45,633 bases of DNA, taken from NCBI GenBank assembly GCA_029941885.1, contig JAPYTP010000024.1:1-45633 (forward strand). Direction: 5' to 3'. Source of the DNA: Myxococcota bacterium (GTDB taxonomy: Bacteria > Myxococcota_A > UBA9160 > UBA4427). The notes below the pieces were generated by a model. It was not told the DNA's origin and did no database searches. It worked only from the letters and a program-made list of their open reading frames with translations. Positions 1-8,404 of the stretch are shown here, one piece after another (the stretch's first letter is position 1; each line of letters begins with the position of its first letter). The position numbers and the translations under genes are program-made.

Positions 1-533
1 CGATTGAAGGCATCAACGCCGAAGTCATGATGGGCCAGTGGGAATTCCAGGTCTTTGCCAAGGGTGCCAAGCGCGCCGGCGACGAAACCTGGGTGGCCCG
101 CTACCTGCTCGAACGAACGGCCGAACGCTACGGCTATTCGATCAACCTCGAGCCGAAGCCGGTGAAGGGCGATTGGAACGGATCGGGAATGCACGCAAAC
201 TTCTCGAACAACCTGCTCCGCACCTGCGGTAGCCAGTCCGTCTACGATCAGATCTGCAAGTCCTTCGAACCCGTCATCGCCGAACACATCGCCGTGTACG
301 GTGCCGACAACGACCAGCGCCTCACCGGCGCTCACGAGACCCAGTCGATCGATAAGTTCAGCTATGGCGTCGCGGATCGAGGTGCCTCGATTCGAATCGG
401 CATCGCGACGGTCGACGCCGGTTGGAAGGGATGGCTCGAAGATCGCCGCCCCGCCAGCAACGCCGACCCGTACAAGGTCGCCGGCCAAATCGTCAAGACC
501 GTGAAGGCAGCGAGCGCGAACATCAAGGCCTAG
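1..533 (+). CDS. Glutamine synthetase, type II (GSII), 3' part
   Basis: Converts glutamate, ammonia and ATP to glutamine in the cytoplasm. The gene enters the window already in frame (codons from base 3), so the N-terminal half is missing. The visible part carries GSII hallmarks: MGQWEFQ near the start, the stretch PKPVKGDWNGSGMHANFS, the block TGAHETQSIDKFSYGVADRG ahead of RGASIRIG, and the C-terminal LEDRRPASNADPY. These match the eukaryote-like GSII family rather than bacterial GlnA (GSI). GSII is known in some bacteria, usually as a second enzyme. It ends with TAG and is followed after 42 bases by a strong terminator, so it is the last gene of its unit and separate from the minus-strand genes that follow. 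Confidence 0.93.
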   Translation, partial: IEGINAEVMMGQWEFQVFAKGAKRAGDETWVARYLLERTAERYGYSINLEPKPVKGDWNGSGMHANFSNNLLRTCGSQSVYDQICKSFEPVIAEHIAVYGADNDQRLTGAHETQSIDKFSYGVADRGASIRIGIATVDAGWKGWLEDRRPASNADPYKVAGQIVKTVKAASANIKA

Positions 534-575
534 GACCTGAGGTCTGATCTAGGCGTTCACGCCGAGAAAACCAAA

Positions 576-607
576 GGGCGCCCGGATTCGATCCGGGCGT
601 CCTTTTT
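576..607 (+). terminator. Rho-independent terminator after glutamine synthetase
   Basis: Bases 579-587 pair perfectly with 591-599 around the loop TCG. Bases 576-578 extend the stem (one G-T pair) with 600-602, and TTTTT follows directly at 603-607. It sits 42 bases past the GSII stop codon and isolates that gene from the convergent unit. The rest of 608-743 shows nothing recognisable. Confidence 0.9.
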
Positions 608-743
608 CGTGAGAGCCGAATAGACGCGCAAGAGCGAGCCGGTGCTCCTCGAGAACCGCGCGGGCTGGCCTCGGACACTTTTCGCATTCTGGCCCGATCG
701 CCGGGTGGCTATGGTGCCCCACCGAGCAATCGAACCATGATCC

Positions 744-1619
744 TCAGACTGAAGACCCAGCGGCGGTCCCACGAAGACGCAAGACGCCGACTGTCACGAA
801 GGCCAAGCCGAGGGCGAGGACGATCATGCCCCAAGGACCGAGCCCGGGCACGGGCGGCGGAACCTCACTCAAGCGGACATCACCTACTCCCGACCACGTG
901 GGTGCACTGGATGTCGAAGCGAAAACATTGCCCGTCATATTCAGGAGACCGCTCGCCGGGATGTAGGCGTAGGCGGGCACCAAGGCAAAACCAGGCGGTC
1001 CGAACGTCATAAGCCCGCCATCCGCGAAAGCACCACAGCCCCCCGGTGCGCCGATGAAGGTAGTTACATCGGTACAGAAGACCAAGACGCCCGGCGCGAG
1101 AAAGTCTTCCTCGTAGCCGGCGACGGAGCCGACGATACCCAAGGGAAGGTAAGGACCCCCCGAAGACGATTGCCCAAAGGTCAGGGTATCGACGGCTGGT
1201 GGAATGCTGTCAAAATCGAAGCCACCCTCAAAATCCCAGCTCCCGTTACCGGAAGCGATATCGATCGTAAATGTTGAACTTGTGCTGCCCGGGATGACTG
1301 GGAAGGCGGCGAGCGACGGGCTCGCGAGAAACAAGGCCTCTAGGGCCGCCGCTGTGAACGTAATCGTGCCGGTCACGCCATCGGAAGTCCAGGCTCCAAC
1401 AATTTGGTTCACGGCGCCGCCCGGGAAGCTCGCGCCCCCACTCGTGCCAACGATGATGGGATCTGCGCTCGCCTCGGTGTCAACGACAATCGCGCGCGGT
1501 GTCGTGTCGGTAATGTCGAAAGGCGCAGCGAACGCACTGCCCGCCATGAACGCCACGAGCAGGCCGAGCCCAATGCTCGATCCGATCCGGGCTCCAGCTC
1601 CTAAATGAAATTGCCTCAT
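744..1619 (-). CDS. Exported protein with PEP-CTERM-like C-terminal anchor
   Basis: A 291-residue secreted protein of unknown function. Residues 1-32 form a signal peptide ending in GSAFAA. The body is rich in Gly, Ser, Thr, Phe and Asp, as in beta-rich surface proteins, and I recognise no catalytic domain. The C-terminus has a tripartite sorting-signal shape: VPPPVPGLGPWG, then a hydrophobic helix, then a basic tail (VLRLRG). This resembles the PEP-CTERM/IPTL-CTERM class processed by exosortase-type enzymes but is not the canonical PEP motif. The start is set by GGAGGAGTGAACTAG before ATG. An operator-like palindrome lies 41 bases upstream. Identification as a surface or exported anchor protein is firm; the function is unknown. 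Confidence 0.75.
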   Translation of the reverse strand: MRQFHLGAGARIGSSIGLGLLVAFMAGSAFAAPFDITDTTPRAIVVDTEASADPIIVGTSGGASFPGGAVNQIVGAWTSDGVTGTITFTAAALEALFLASPSLAAFPVIPGSTSSTFTIDIASGNGSWDFEGGFDFDSIPPAVDTLTFGQSSSGGPYLPLGIVGSVAGYEEDFLAPGVLVFCTDVTTFIGAPGGCGAFADGGLMTFGPPGFALVPAYAYIPASGLLNMTGNVFASTSSAPTWSGVGDVRLSEVPPPVPGLGPWGMIVLALGLAFVTVGVLRLRGTAAGSSV

Positions 1620-1659
1620 CTAGTTCACTCCTCCTCGCGTAAGCAAGTGGTTTATAGTT

Positions 1660-1677
1660 TCATTCATTCGTGATTGT
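1660..1677. promoter_or_regulatory. Operator palindrome 1 (TetR-type regulon site)
   Basis: TCATTCA-TTCG-TGATTGT, two mismatches from the window consensus ACATTCA-N4-TGAATGT. It lies 41 bases before the start codon of the sorting-signal protein on the minus strand. A possible minus-strand promoter is TTCTCA (1685-1690), a 17-base spacer and ATGAAT (1662-1667), which would place the palindrome over the -10 element. Function as a repressor site is inferred from recurrence. Confidence 0.65.
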
Positions 1678-1851
1678 ATCATGATGAGAATCGATCCTGA
1701 CCATTCTTTTGTGCGGGGGGATCACCAATTTGAAAGCCCCCTAGGGCACGTCGGCAGGGACGATCTCGCTGCGGGCGTTCTCCTCTCACGCCTGAAGTCA
1801 TCCCGATGCCGGATCGTGCAGTCACACCGAATCCACTGGTGCATCTAATTG

Positions 1852-3111
1852 CTATTGGCTCTGTTCGATGTGGGCGATCCATTCTCTGGCGGGCCCGCGA
1901 CTTCGTTCGAAGCGACTCGCTTCTCGGAGCGCTCGAAACGCCGCATCTGGTTTGGAGCCGTTTGCATAAGCAACTCCGAGCAGGAGGTGCGCTGTGCCTA
2001 GATCGGCCAACCCGCCCTTCTCCACGCCGTCGGTCAGTGCAACGGCCGCCCTCGACCAGTCTTCGTTTTGAATATGCACGCGTCCAAGCCGAACGAAAAG
2101 ATCTCCATTCGCAGAGCGCGCCGCCGCCTTCTCGAGCGGCTCGACGACGCGTTCGTATTCCTTAGCCTGCAGCCATGCGTTGGCGAGCAGTTCCCAGACA
2201 TCGGTATCCTGCCCAATCGCTTCGCTCTTCAATCCCTTTTCGAGCACTCGCGCCGCTTTGTAGGGCAGCCTCTCGAACAGATAGAGCTGAGCCAAGATGC
2301 TGAGTTCGCGTTCGCCACTCAGGAACCCTTGTTGGTAGGCGAGTTCCTGAACTGCAAGAGACTTCTCGTTCTCCCCGATTTCGCGGTAGGCGGCGGAGAG
2401 CTGCATCCAATAGGTTTTCTTCGGAAATCGATTGCCGAGAATTTCCAAGACACCCGCCATCTCGCGAAAACGGCCGAGATTGTAGTTCACCGATGCGAGT
2501 AGCTGTAGATAGGATTCCGCCGGCGCTTCCGACTTGTTGACGGCTGCTTGGGCATGCACCAACGCATCATCGTATCGACCGAGCGCGGTATAGCCGCTCG
2601 CTAGCGTGAAATGGGCGCGAGCGCCGGGCGCCGACGTCCGCCGAAACCACTCCTCTAGAATCTCGACGGACTTCTCCGTATGGCCGAGTGAAAGATGAAG
2701 CTGAGAAACCGTGAAGAGGATGTTTAGCTCTGCCGGTTCAGGGAGAGCGGCAAGACCCAGAGCCTTTTCGAAACTCTCAATGGCATCAGGGAATTGATCT
2801 TGATTCGCCTGTACGTATCCGAGTGTCTGCCGGCCCATCGCACGCTCGTAGGAGTTGATCTTCTTGCGTGCCAACAGCGCTTCGAGTTCGCTCCGCGCTT
2901 CGGCATAACTCTCGCCTGCGAGAAATTCGTTCGCTTTCGAAAGTCTCTTGTACGCGTATTCTCCGACCGTCTGGCTGGCTCTCCTCGACTTTTCCTTGGC
3001 AATCGCATTCGGCCCAGCAACCACCATCGCAAGAAACGAGACCAACACAAACAGCCATAATGTCGAGCGACGTCTGTTCCTGAGAGAACTCAATGAAGCG
3101 GATGGACGCAT
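1852..3111 (-). CDS. TPR-repeat periplasmic protein of the TonB2-type operon
   Basis: A 419-residue tetratricopeptide-repeat protein with a leader (basic NRRRS, then a hydrophobic stretch ending near GPNAIA) that sends it to or across the inner membrane. Repeated helical pairs are visible throughout, for example GQTLGYVQANQDQFPDAIES, ALGRYDDALVHAQAA and ELLANAWLQAKEYERVVEP. It is the last gene of the DUF3450-ttpC-exbB-exbD-tonB operon. TPR proteins are regular members of this gene set, where they probably help assemble or tune the Ton machine; the exact role is not settled. I chose the start at 3111 because GAGGG sits 8 bases before the ATG. An earlier in-frame ATG at 3126 overlaps the end of tonB and is possible. 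Confidence 0.82.
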   Translation of the reverse strand: MRPSASLSSLRNRRRSTLWLFVLVSFLAMVVAGPNAIAKEKSRRASQTVGEYAYKRLSKANEFLAGESYAEARSELEALLARKKINSYERAMGRQTLGYVQANQDQFPDAIESFEKALGLAALPEPAELNILFTVSQLHLSLGHTEKSVEILEEWFRRTSAPGARAHFTLASGYTALGRYDDALVHAQAAVNKSEAPAESYLQLLASVNYNLGRFREMAGVLEILGNRFPKKTYWMQLSAAYREIGENEKSLAVQELAYQQGFLSGERELSILAQLYLFERLPYKAARVLEKGLKSEAIGQDTDVWELLANAWLQAKEYERVVEPLEKAAARSANGDLFVRLGRVHIQNEDWSRAAVALTDGVEKGGLADLGTAHLLLGVAYANGSKPDAAFRALREASRFERSRGPAREWIAHIEQSQ

Positions 3112-3115
3112 TTGC

Positions 3116-3739
3116 TCAGCCCTCATCCATTTCGAAATCGATTTGCGTCTGAACACCAAGACGCTCTACAGCGACACCATCCTGGATCTTCGGTGCGTAC
3201 TTCCACTTTCGGACCGCTGCGATTGCCGCGCGATTGAAAATCGAACCGGGCTTCGAGTCGATGACGACCGGATCGCGAACCGAACCGTCCGGTGCAATCG
3301 TGAACTCCACGACCACATAGCCCTCGACCCCCCGCTGATAGGCGCGCATCGGATATTGCGGCTGTATACGAACGCGAGGCATCACGTCGGAGTCGCTCGT
3401 TGGGTCACCGAGAAAAGCACCCCCCATCGCAAACCCGCCACCGCTCGCGTCGAAAGTGGGGGCCAGCATCGGCGCCATTCTCTGCACGGGACTGGCCGAG
3501 TCCTGCACTGAAAGCGGCGGCGGCGGCGGCTTGGCGGGCGGCGGCGTACGTTCGGGTTTTCGACGGTCGAGGGTCTGGGTATCGGAATCCCGAATCAGGC
3601 GCACCATCTGGATGTGTCGACGCTTCGCCGTGTCCTCCGGTAATCCACGACCGGCTGAGACGAGATATTGCATCACCCAGAAGAGACCGAAGGTGATGAA
3701 GGCCGTACAGACGGTCGCGATCAGGTAGCGACGGGCCAT
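3116..3739 (-). CDS. tonB: TonB2-type energy transducer
   Basis: TonB spans the inner membrane and periplasm and passes proton-motive force to outer-membrane receptors. In 207 residues it shows an N-terminal membrane helix (about 5-29), a short proline-rich segment (TPPPAKPPPPPL, about 65-76) and a C-terminal TonB domain with the classical QPQYPMRAYQRGVEGYVVVE and AAIAAVRKWKYAP. The short proline region and the gene order are typical of TonB2 systems, where a TtpC-type protein replaces part of the reach of TonB1. It lies 10 bases after exbD and in one operon with its motor. The likely client in this window is the receptor at 14601-17096, since both are preceded by the same palindrome. Confidence 0.92.
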   Translation of the reverse strand: MARRYLIATVCTAFITFGLFWVMQYLVSAGRGLPEDTAKRRHIQMVRLIRDSDTQTLDRRKPERTPPPAKPPPPPLSVQDSASPVQRMAPMLAPTFDASGGGFAMGGAFLGDPTSDSDVMPRVRIQPQYPMRAYQRGVEGYVVVEFTIAPDGSVRDPVVIDSKPGSIFNRAAIAAVRKWKYAPKIQDGVAVERLGVQTQIDFEMDEG

Positions 3740-3749
3740 TGCCGCTCCG

Positions 3750-4157
3750 CTACCTCGTCACTTCGGCCGCAAGGGCAACGTCATAGACACCCGCCAATCG
3801 AACGGCATCCATCACTTCGACCAACCGGCCATTGGACGATCGTCGATCGGCCTGAATCACAACCGAGCCCTCGGGATTTTCTGCTCGAAGCCGCTCGACG
3901 TTGGCTCGCACCGCGCGCGAATCCACCTCCCGCTTGTCGATCCAGACGATGTCCCCCTCGGTAATGGCGATCAGAATATTTCCCCGCTCCATCATTTCGG
4001 CGGTCGCTGCGCCGGGGCGGCTGATGTCGACACCGGACTCCTTCACGAAGGAAGCCGTCACTATGAAGAAGATCAACATGATGAAGACGACGTCGAGCAT
4101 CGGCGTCACGTCGACTTCACTATCTTCGCTATTGAGGATCTGTTTTCGTTGGCGCAT
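3750..4157 (-). CDS. exbD: ExbD/TolR-family biopolymer transport protein
   Basis: ExbD is the single-helix stator subunit that couples proton flow to TonB. The 135-residue protein has the hallmark VDVTPMLDVVFIMLIFFIVT; the Asp of the MLDVVF block is the proton-carrying residue of the family. The periplasmic domain follows with DKREVDSRAVRANVERL and VVIQADRRS. It lies 35 bases after exbB and 10 bases before tonB in the same direction, which fits a single transcript. Confidence 0.94.
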   Translation of the reverse strand: MRQRKQILNSEDSEVDVTPMLDVVFIMLIFFIVTASFVKESGVDISRPGAATAEMMERGNILIAITEGDIVWIDKREVDSRAVRANVERLRAENPEGSVVIQADRRSSNGRLVEVMDAVRLAGVYDVALAAEVTR

Positions 4158-4192
4158 GGCTATACCTCATGGCTGGTACTCACTGGCGGCCT

Positions 4193-4711
4193 TCATTCCT
4201 GCGTCAAATGGTCGGCAACGCGTTCGGTTTCGGCATTCGCGAAGCGTTCGAGAGCACTGTTCACCGTCAGGCCCGACAGCGCCGCAACGAGTCCAGCCAT
4301 GGTCGGGATCGTCGCCTTCGATACACCGGATGCCATAGCACGAGCGTTACCAGTCCCCGCGACGGCCATCACATCAAAGACTTCGATCATGCCTGTCACC
4401 GTTCCGAGAAGGCCGAGCAAAGGACAAATGCCAACCAATCCCTTGATGAGCGGAAGCGAGTGACGCATTCGTTCATAGATACCAGCGATCAGCAGTTGGC
4501 GTATGCGACCCGCACACCAGGACGTCCGCTCGGCGCGGGCGCCCCACTCCGCTATCACGTTTTGGACATCGCGCCGACTTGTTCCACGAAAATAGAGAAT
4601 GCGCTCGACGATCAGAGCCCACATCACGGCGGTCACTGCAAGAATGACGTAGAGCACGTCGCCCCCGCGCTCGAGAAAATCGAGGACGGCATCGATCGGT
4701 CCAAACGTCAC
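4193..4711 (-). CDS. exbB: MotA/TolQ/ExbB proton-channel protein (short ExbB)
   Basis: Second ExbB-type protein of the operon, 172 residues, with three membrane segments (about 19-38, 85-110 and 125-150) and the family core GICPLLGLLGTVTGMIEVFD. With ExbD it forms the inner-membrane proton channel that energises TonB. The GTG start at 4709-4711 overlaps the TGA stop of the long ExbB-like gene (GTGA), which points to translational coupling. In TonB2 systems this short ExbB works beside the larger TtpC. Confidence 0.92.
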   Translation of the reverse strand: MTFGPIDAVLDFLERGGDVLYVILAVTAVMWALIVERILYFRGTSRRDVQNVIAEWGARAERTSWCAGRIRQLLIAGIYERMRHSLPLIKGLVGICPLLGLLGTVTGMIEVFDVMAVAGTGNARAMASGVSKATIPTMAGLVAALSGLTVNSALERFANAETERVADHLTQE

Positions 4712-6105
4712 GCGTCGCTGCCCTCCATGCGTCGGGCAACCAGACCGACGCTCATCTCCTGAAGCACGTCGACGACACCCTGGGCGAGGCTGGCGACTGC
4801 GCTATGCAGCAGCACCAGCGGAATCGCCACGACGAGTCCAAGCATCGTAGTCACGAGCGCTTCGGAAATCCCACCTGCCATGAGCCGCGGATCTCCCGTA
4901 CCGAAGAGCGTAATGATCTGGAAGGTCTGGATCATTCCGGTCACCGTGCCGAGCAAACCCATCAGCGGAGCCACGACCGAGACGACCTTCACCACCCAAA
5001 GAAATTTCACTAGTCTCGCCGACTCTCGGAGAACCGCTTCATCGAGCTTGAGTTCGAGCGCCTCGGGATCAGCGTCGCGACTTTCCTCATACACACCGAG
5101 GACCCGCCCTAGCGGATTCTCTCCCAAGGTCTCGATATTTTGCCGCTGTGACCGAACCTTGCGACTCACCTGCACAAGCTGCACGAGTCGGACAATCGCT
5201 ACGATCCCAGCGATGAAGCCGAGGCCAAGGACCGTGTACCCAATTACGCCACCCTGAGCGACGCGCTCCTGGCGACTCGGGGTTTCCATGAGTGACTCGA
5301 GTAGAACGCCTCGTGAAGGGTCGATGGCGAGAACCGTTCGGCCACCGCTGGCACTTTCGAACTCTGAGACGGTGCTCAAATAGCGGCCCGAAGGCTGACG
5401 GGGTAGCTCTGTGAGTCGATGAACTCGATCATCCCAATTTAGATACCGACCCGAGGAGACAGCATTGAAGAGGCCGATTCGAGTGACTTCTCGCTCAGAT
5501 TCTGTTCCATCCGGACTGATGACCACAGCCCGAAACCGAACGACCTTGCCGGACTCCGTCATCTCACGCTGAAGCTCGAACCAGAGCCGCTCGAGTTCCT
5601 CGATCTTGGGCAGCGACTTGCTCTTGCCGAGTTCGACCAGGAATTCACTTCGTCCGGGAATCTCCGCACTCGAGAACGAGGCTTCGAGCAGTCCCGCCGT
5701 ATCACCAGAAACCTGTCGTACGACACCGAAGAGTTCGCCTAATACGCCGAGTCGTTCACGTAGGACTTCGGCCAGCTCGGCTAGCACGCCTTCGTGCGTT
5801 TGGAATTCCAGCTCGAGTTCTTCACTGCGCTTCTCGAGTCGAGACAAGGCCTGCTCGGCTTCAGTCAGAAGCCGACGCTGATCCTGTTGAGCCCGCTTGA
5901 AGACGACCTCGCGTTCGCGATTCTCGGCACGCTCGGCCTCCCACCCAGAACGAACGCGCTGAAGGAGTTCGTCGAGCGAAGTCGCTGTCGACCCGGCCTC
6001 TGCGGCCGCTGGCGAATTCTGCGCGGACGCGCTCGTCCCGGCGAGTAAGCTCGCGAGCAAGAGGGTCGACACGATGAATCCGATCGTCCCCGTTCGCGAC
6101 TTCAT
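4708..6105 (-). CDS. Long ExbB-family protein with periplasmic extension (TtpC-like)
   Basis: A 465-residue ExbB-family protein. After a signal peptide (about 1-27, ending SASA) comes a long coiled-coil and periplasmic region (about 35-270, rich in Glu, Arg and Leu), then a membrane segment (VIGYTVLGLGFIAGIVAIVR), and at the C-terminus the ExbB core APLMGLLGTVTGMIQTFQ. This layout is that of TtpC, the fourth partner of TonB2 systems in Vibrio and relatives. The start at 6105 is chosen because its ATG overlaps the upstream TGA (ATGA) and begins a proper signal peptide; an earlier in-frame ATG at 6231 would lie inside the upstream gene. Confidence 0.88.
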   Translation of the reverse strand: MKSRTGTIGFIVSTLLLASLLAGTSASAQNSPAAAEAGSTATSLDELLQRVRSGWEAERAENREREVVFKRAQQDQRRLLTEAEQALSRLEKRSEELELEFQTHEGVLAELAEVLRERLGVLGELFGVVRQVSGDTAGLLEASFSSAEIPGRSEFLVELGKSKSLPKIEELERLWFELQREMTESGKVVRFRAVVISPDGTESEREVTRIGLFNAVSSGRYLNWDDRVHRLTELPRQPSGRYLSTVSEFESASGGRTVLAIDPSRGVLLESLMETPSRQERVAQGGVIGYTVLGLGFIAGIVAIVRLVQLVQVSRKVRSQRQNIETLGENPLGRVLGVYEESRDADPEALELKLDEAVLRESARLVKFLWVVKVVSVVAPLMGLLGTVTGMIQTFQIITLFGTGDPRLMAGGISEALVTTMLGLVVAIPLVLLHSAVASLAQGVVDVLQEMSVGLVARRMEGSDA

Positions 6106-6905
6106 TTCACGACCTCCGCGGCCGTTGCAGCCTGAATGGGCAGACGTAGCAGATCGGGCGCCGTCTCCTTGCGAGCAACCCGGATCCCTTGCCGAATTGC
6201 ACTTCGGTGGCCTCCGTCGAGGGTTTCCCAACCCTCGCGATCGGAGTCCCAGACGCCGATCGATTGTCCGTCAAGGGTTTGGTAGTACAGGGCGATTCGG
6301 CCGATTCGCAGGTAGTCGACGACGCGGGCACTGTCATCGATCTCCAGCTCGCCGCGATAGGCCTCGATCGTCCGCCCGTATTCGTTTTCGATCTGGTAGG
6401 CCTCTAGAAGACGTCGATATTTCTCCGAATCACTCACGTCGGCTCGCGCCATGATGTCGCGCAGCTCAGTAAGACGTTCGCTCCGTTCGATCGGCAGAAA
6501 GGGCACGTCCAACGCGACGAATTGTTCGAGAGACTCAATCATGCGCAACATGAGCGGTGTGATCTGTCGACCGACGACCGTCACGTTTTCGATTTCATCA
6601 CGGACCGTCTCGATCTCCTGCTTCTGTGTCGCTACAATGGTTTCGAGCTGGCCGACGTAGACTCGAAGCGCGTCAATCTGTGCCGTGACCGTTCTATACT
6701 CTTCCGTGAGATCGGCAGTCCTTTCGCTGAGACCATCGATCCGCTTCTGTGATTCGGCGGACTCCCCGTTCGCCTTTTCACGAACCCTGACTGCGTCCTC
6801 AAGCTGCGCGCCGGCAGCCGATACGCAGACACCCAGAACCAGAGTCATGGCCAAGGGCGCCGCGATAAAGGGACCCGCTCTTCCCAGGGAACTCGATCGC
6901 TGCAT
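6102..6905 (-). CDS. DUF3450 periplasmic coiled-coil protein, first gene of Ton operon
   Basis: A 267-residue protein with a signal peptide (about 1-33, ending SAAGA), a coiled-coil half (about 35-120) and a C-terminal domain containing RIGRIALYYQTLDG and IGVWD, which match the DUF3450 family. Members are encoded with TtpC, ExbB, ExbD and TonB and are thought to be periplasmic accessories. I chose the ATG at 6905 because GGAGGTGGGT precedes it; the ATG at 6917 lies inside that ribosome-binding site region. It starts the six-gene minus-strand operon, with an operator-like palindrome 61 bases upstream. Confidence 0.85.
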   Translation of the reverse strand: MQRSSSLGRAGPFIAAPLAMTLVLGVCVSAAGAQLEDAVRVREKANGESAESQKRIDGLSERTADLTEEYRTVTAQIDALRVYVGQLETIVATQKQEIETVRDEIENVTVVGRQITPLMLRMIESLEQFVALDVPFLPIERSERLTELRDIMARADVSDSEKYRRLLEAYQIENEYGRTIEAYRGELEIDDSARVVDYLRIGRIALYYQTLDGQSIGVWDSDREGWETLDGGHRSAIRQGIRVARKETAPDLLRLPIQAATAAEVVK

Positions 6906-6965
6906 ACCCACCTCCATATTTCGGTACCGATCGGCTTCCGAGAGCCGCCGGTTCCGAATACATTA

Positions 6966-6983
6966 GCATTCGTACGCGAATGT
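6966..6983. promoter_or_regulatory. Operator palindrome 2, before the TonB2-type operon
   Basis: GCATTCG-TACG-CGAATGT. This is the most diverged copy (three mismatches), but two of the changes are paired (A to G in the left arm, T to C in the right), so symmetry is kept. It lies 61 bases before the DUF3450 start codon and after the sulfatase stop. Its placement ties the Ton motor to the same regulon as the receptor. Confidence 0.6.
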
Positions 6984-7036
6984 AAATTCAAATCCAAGGA
7001 AAGAGCAATCGAGGTCCAGCAGGCTCGAGCGTCAGA

Positions 7037-8404
7037 TCACTGGAGATAACCCATCGCCCGGAGGCGATCGGCGATTGCGGGATCGATTCGCACATCCGTG
7101 CCGCGTACTGCGGAGACCGGAGCGTGACTCAAATGCTCGTCCATCAGGCTGCGCATCGTGGCCGCCATGGCCGGCTCGAGATCGATCAGGTTCACATTCT
7201 CCTCGGGGTCGACCGCTCGATCGAAAAGAAATTCAGCCGGATTCGGATCGGGCTCGACGTTTCGAGCATAGGACCACGAGCCGTCGCTGACCGACACCTG
7301 AATCGATGCATCCCGGAACAGGGGAAAGCCAAGGGCGGCGAAACTGTCGCGGTTCCCGTCGTCGGCGCCCCAAAGAAGCGGCAAGAGCGACCTGCCTTCA
7401 AAGCTCTCCGGAATCGGCTCCCCTGCGAGTTCCACCAGCGTCGGAGCAATATCAGCATTGCGAACCTGGGCGTTCACTCGAATCGGCTCCATCTTGAACG
7501 GGAAGCGAATCACCAGGGGAACCCGAAGCACTGGAGTCAGCACGTTACGCGCGTGACCATGCTTGCCGTTCTCGCCAAAAGTCTCTCCGTGATCGCTCGC
7601 AAAGACGATGACGGTCTGATCCAAAACACCCGCATCATCCAGCTTCTCTCGAATTCGCTCGATGGCGTCGTCCACCCAGCGAATGCCTGCGAGATACGCC
7701 CCCTTGGCATCGCTTCCAAATGCCTTGAATTCCAACGGCGCAGCGTATTCATGGACGTCCATGAAATGCAGATACAAGAAAAAGGGTTCGTCTGTGGGAT
7801 TTCCATCGATCAAGCGCACAGCCTCTTTGTACACGCGATCGGCATGTGGCCAAATCGTCGGCTTCGGCAGAGACTCCGCGCCCTTGCCGGCCGGAAAGAC
7901 GTAGCGATCAAAGCCTTGCTGAAAACCGAAAGATTGATCCAGCCATCCATTCGTCTGGACACCGTACGTGTGGTAGCCGGCTTCGCTCAACACCTCAGCC
8001 AGTGTGTAGGCTCCATCCGCCAACCCGTCGTTCGGTTCTCGGATGCCATGGGATCGCGGCCAGAGCGAGGTCATCATCGAAGCCATCGACATTTTGGTCC
8101 ACGACGATTGCGCTCGCGCACGCTCGAAGACGACGCCGCGTGCGCCCCAACGCGCGAGTTCTGGCGACGTTTCCTCCTCGTACTCCCCGGAGAATCCGTA
8201 GGGTGTCATCCAGTCTGCTCGCAGCGTATCCACCACGATCAGGACCAGATTCGGACGATCGAGCCCCGCGAGCCGCTCTCGAACGGAGTCGACAGGCACT
8301 GCACGCTCACATGCGAATGATCCGTAGGCAATGGCTACCAACACAAAGCCGATCAAGCCATGCCGGCGCCACCTAATACGGCTACTCGAGTGTTTCTTCA
8401 GCAT
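7037..8404 (-). CDS. Sulfatase/alkaline-phosphatase-fold lipoprotein
   Basis: A 455-residue protein of the sulfatase superfamily. It has a lipoprotein signal (basic N-terminus, hydrophobic helix, lipobox ending in Cys at SFAC). The metal-binding start PNLVLIVVDTLRADW and the distal metal site FASDHGETFGENGKHGH are both present. The nucleophile region reads SSWTKMSMASMMTS, so the Cys/Ser-x-Pro-Ser-Arg formylglycine motif is missing. It may therefore be a phosphoesterase, phosphotransferase or atypical member rather than a classical sulfatase. The 3' end is MGYLQ, common in this environmental clade. I took the ATG at 8404, which gives a clean lipoprotein leader; TTG at 8431 with AAAGGAAACGG before it is an alternative. 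It overlaps the upstream TPR gene by 23 bases. Confidence 0.8.
   Translation of the reverse strand: MLKKHSSSRIRWRRHGLIGFVLVAIAYGSFACERAVPVDSVRERLAGLDRPNLVLIVVDTLRADWMTPYGFSGEYEEETSPELARWGARGVVFERARAQSSWTKMSMASMMTSLWPRSHGIREPNDGLADGAYTLAEVLSEAGYHTYGVQTNGWLDQSFGFQQGFDRYVFPAGKGAESLPKPTIWPHADRVYKEAVRLIDGNPTDEPFFLYLHFMDVHEYAAPLEFKAFGSDAKGAYLAGIRWVDDAIERIREKLDDAGVLDQTVIVFASDHGETFGENGKHGHARNVLTPVLRVPLVIRFPFKMEPIRVNAQVRNADIAPTLVELAGEPIPESFEGRSLLPLLWGADDGNRDSFAALGFPLFRDASIQVSVSDGSWSYARNVEPDPNPAEFLFDRAVDPEENVNLIDLEPAMAATMRSLMDEHLSHAPVSAVRGTDVRIDPAIADRLRAMGYLQ

Noticed and set aside
7124-8320. Long plus-strand open frame of 398 codons opposite the sulfatase-fold gene
   Set aside because: It is antisense to a clear enzyme gene, rich in Arg, His and Gln, without known motifs or a ribosome-binding site; it is a high-GC shadow.
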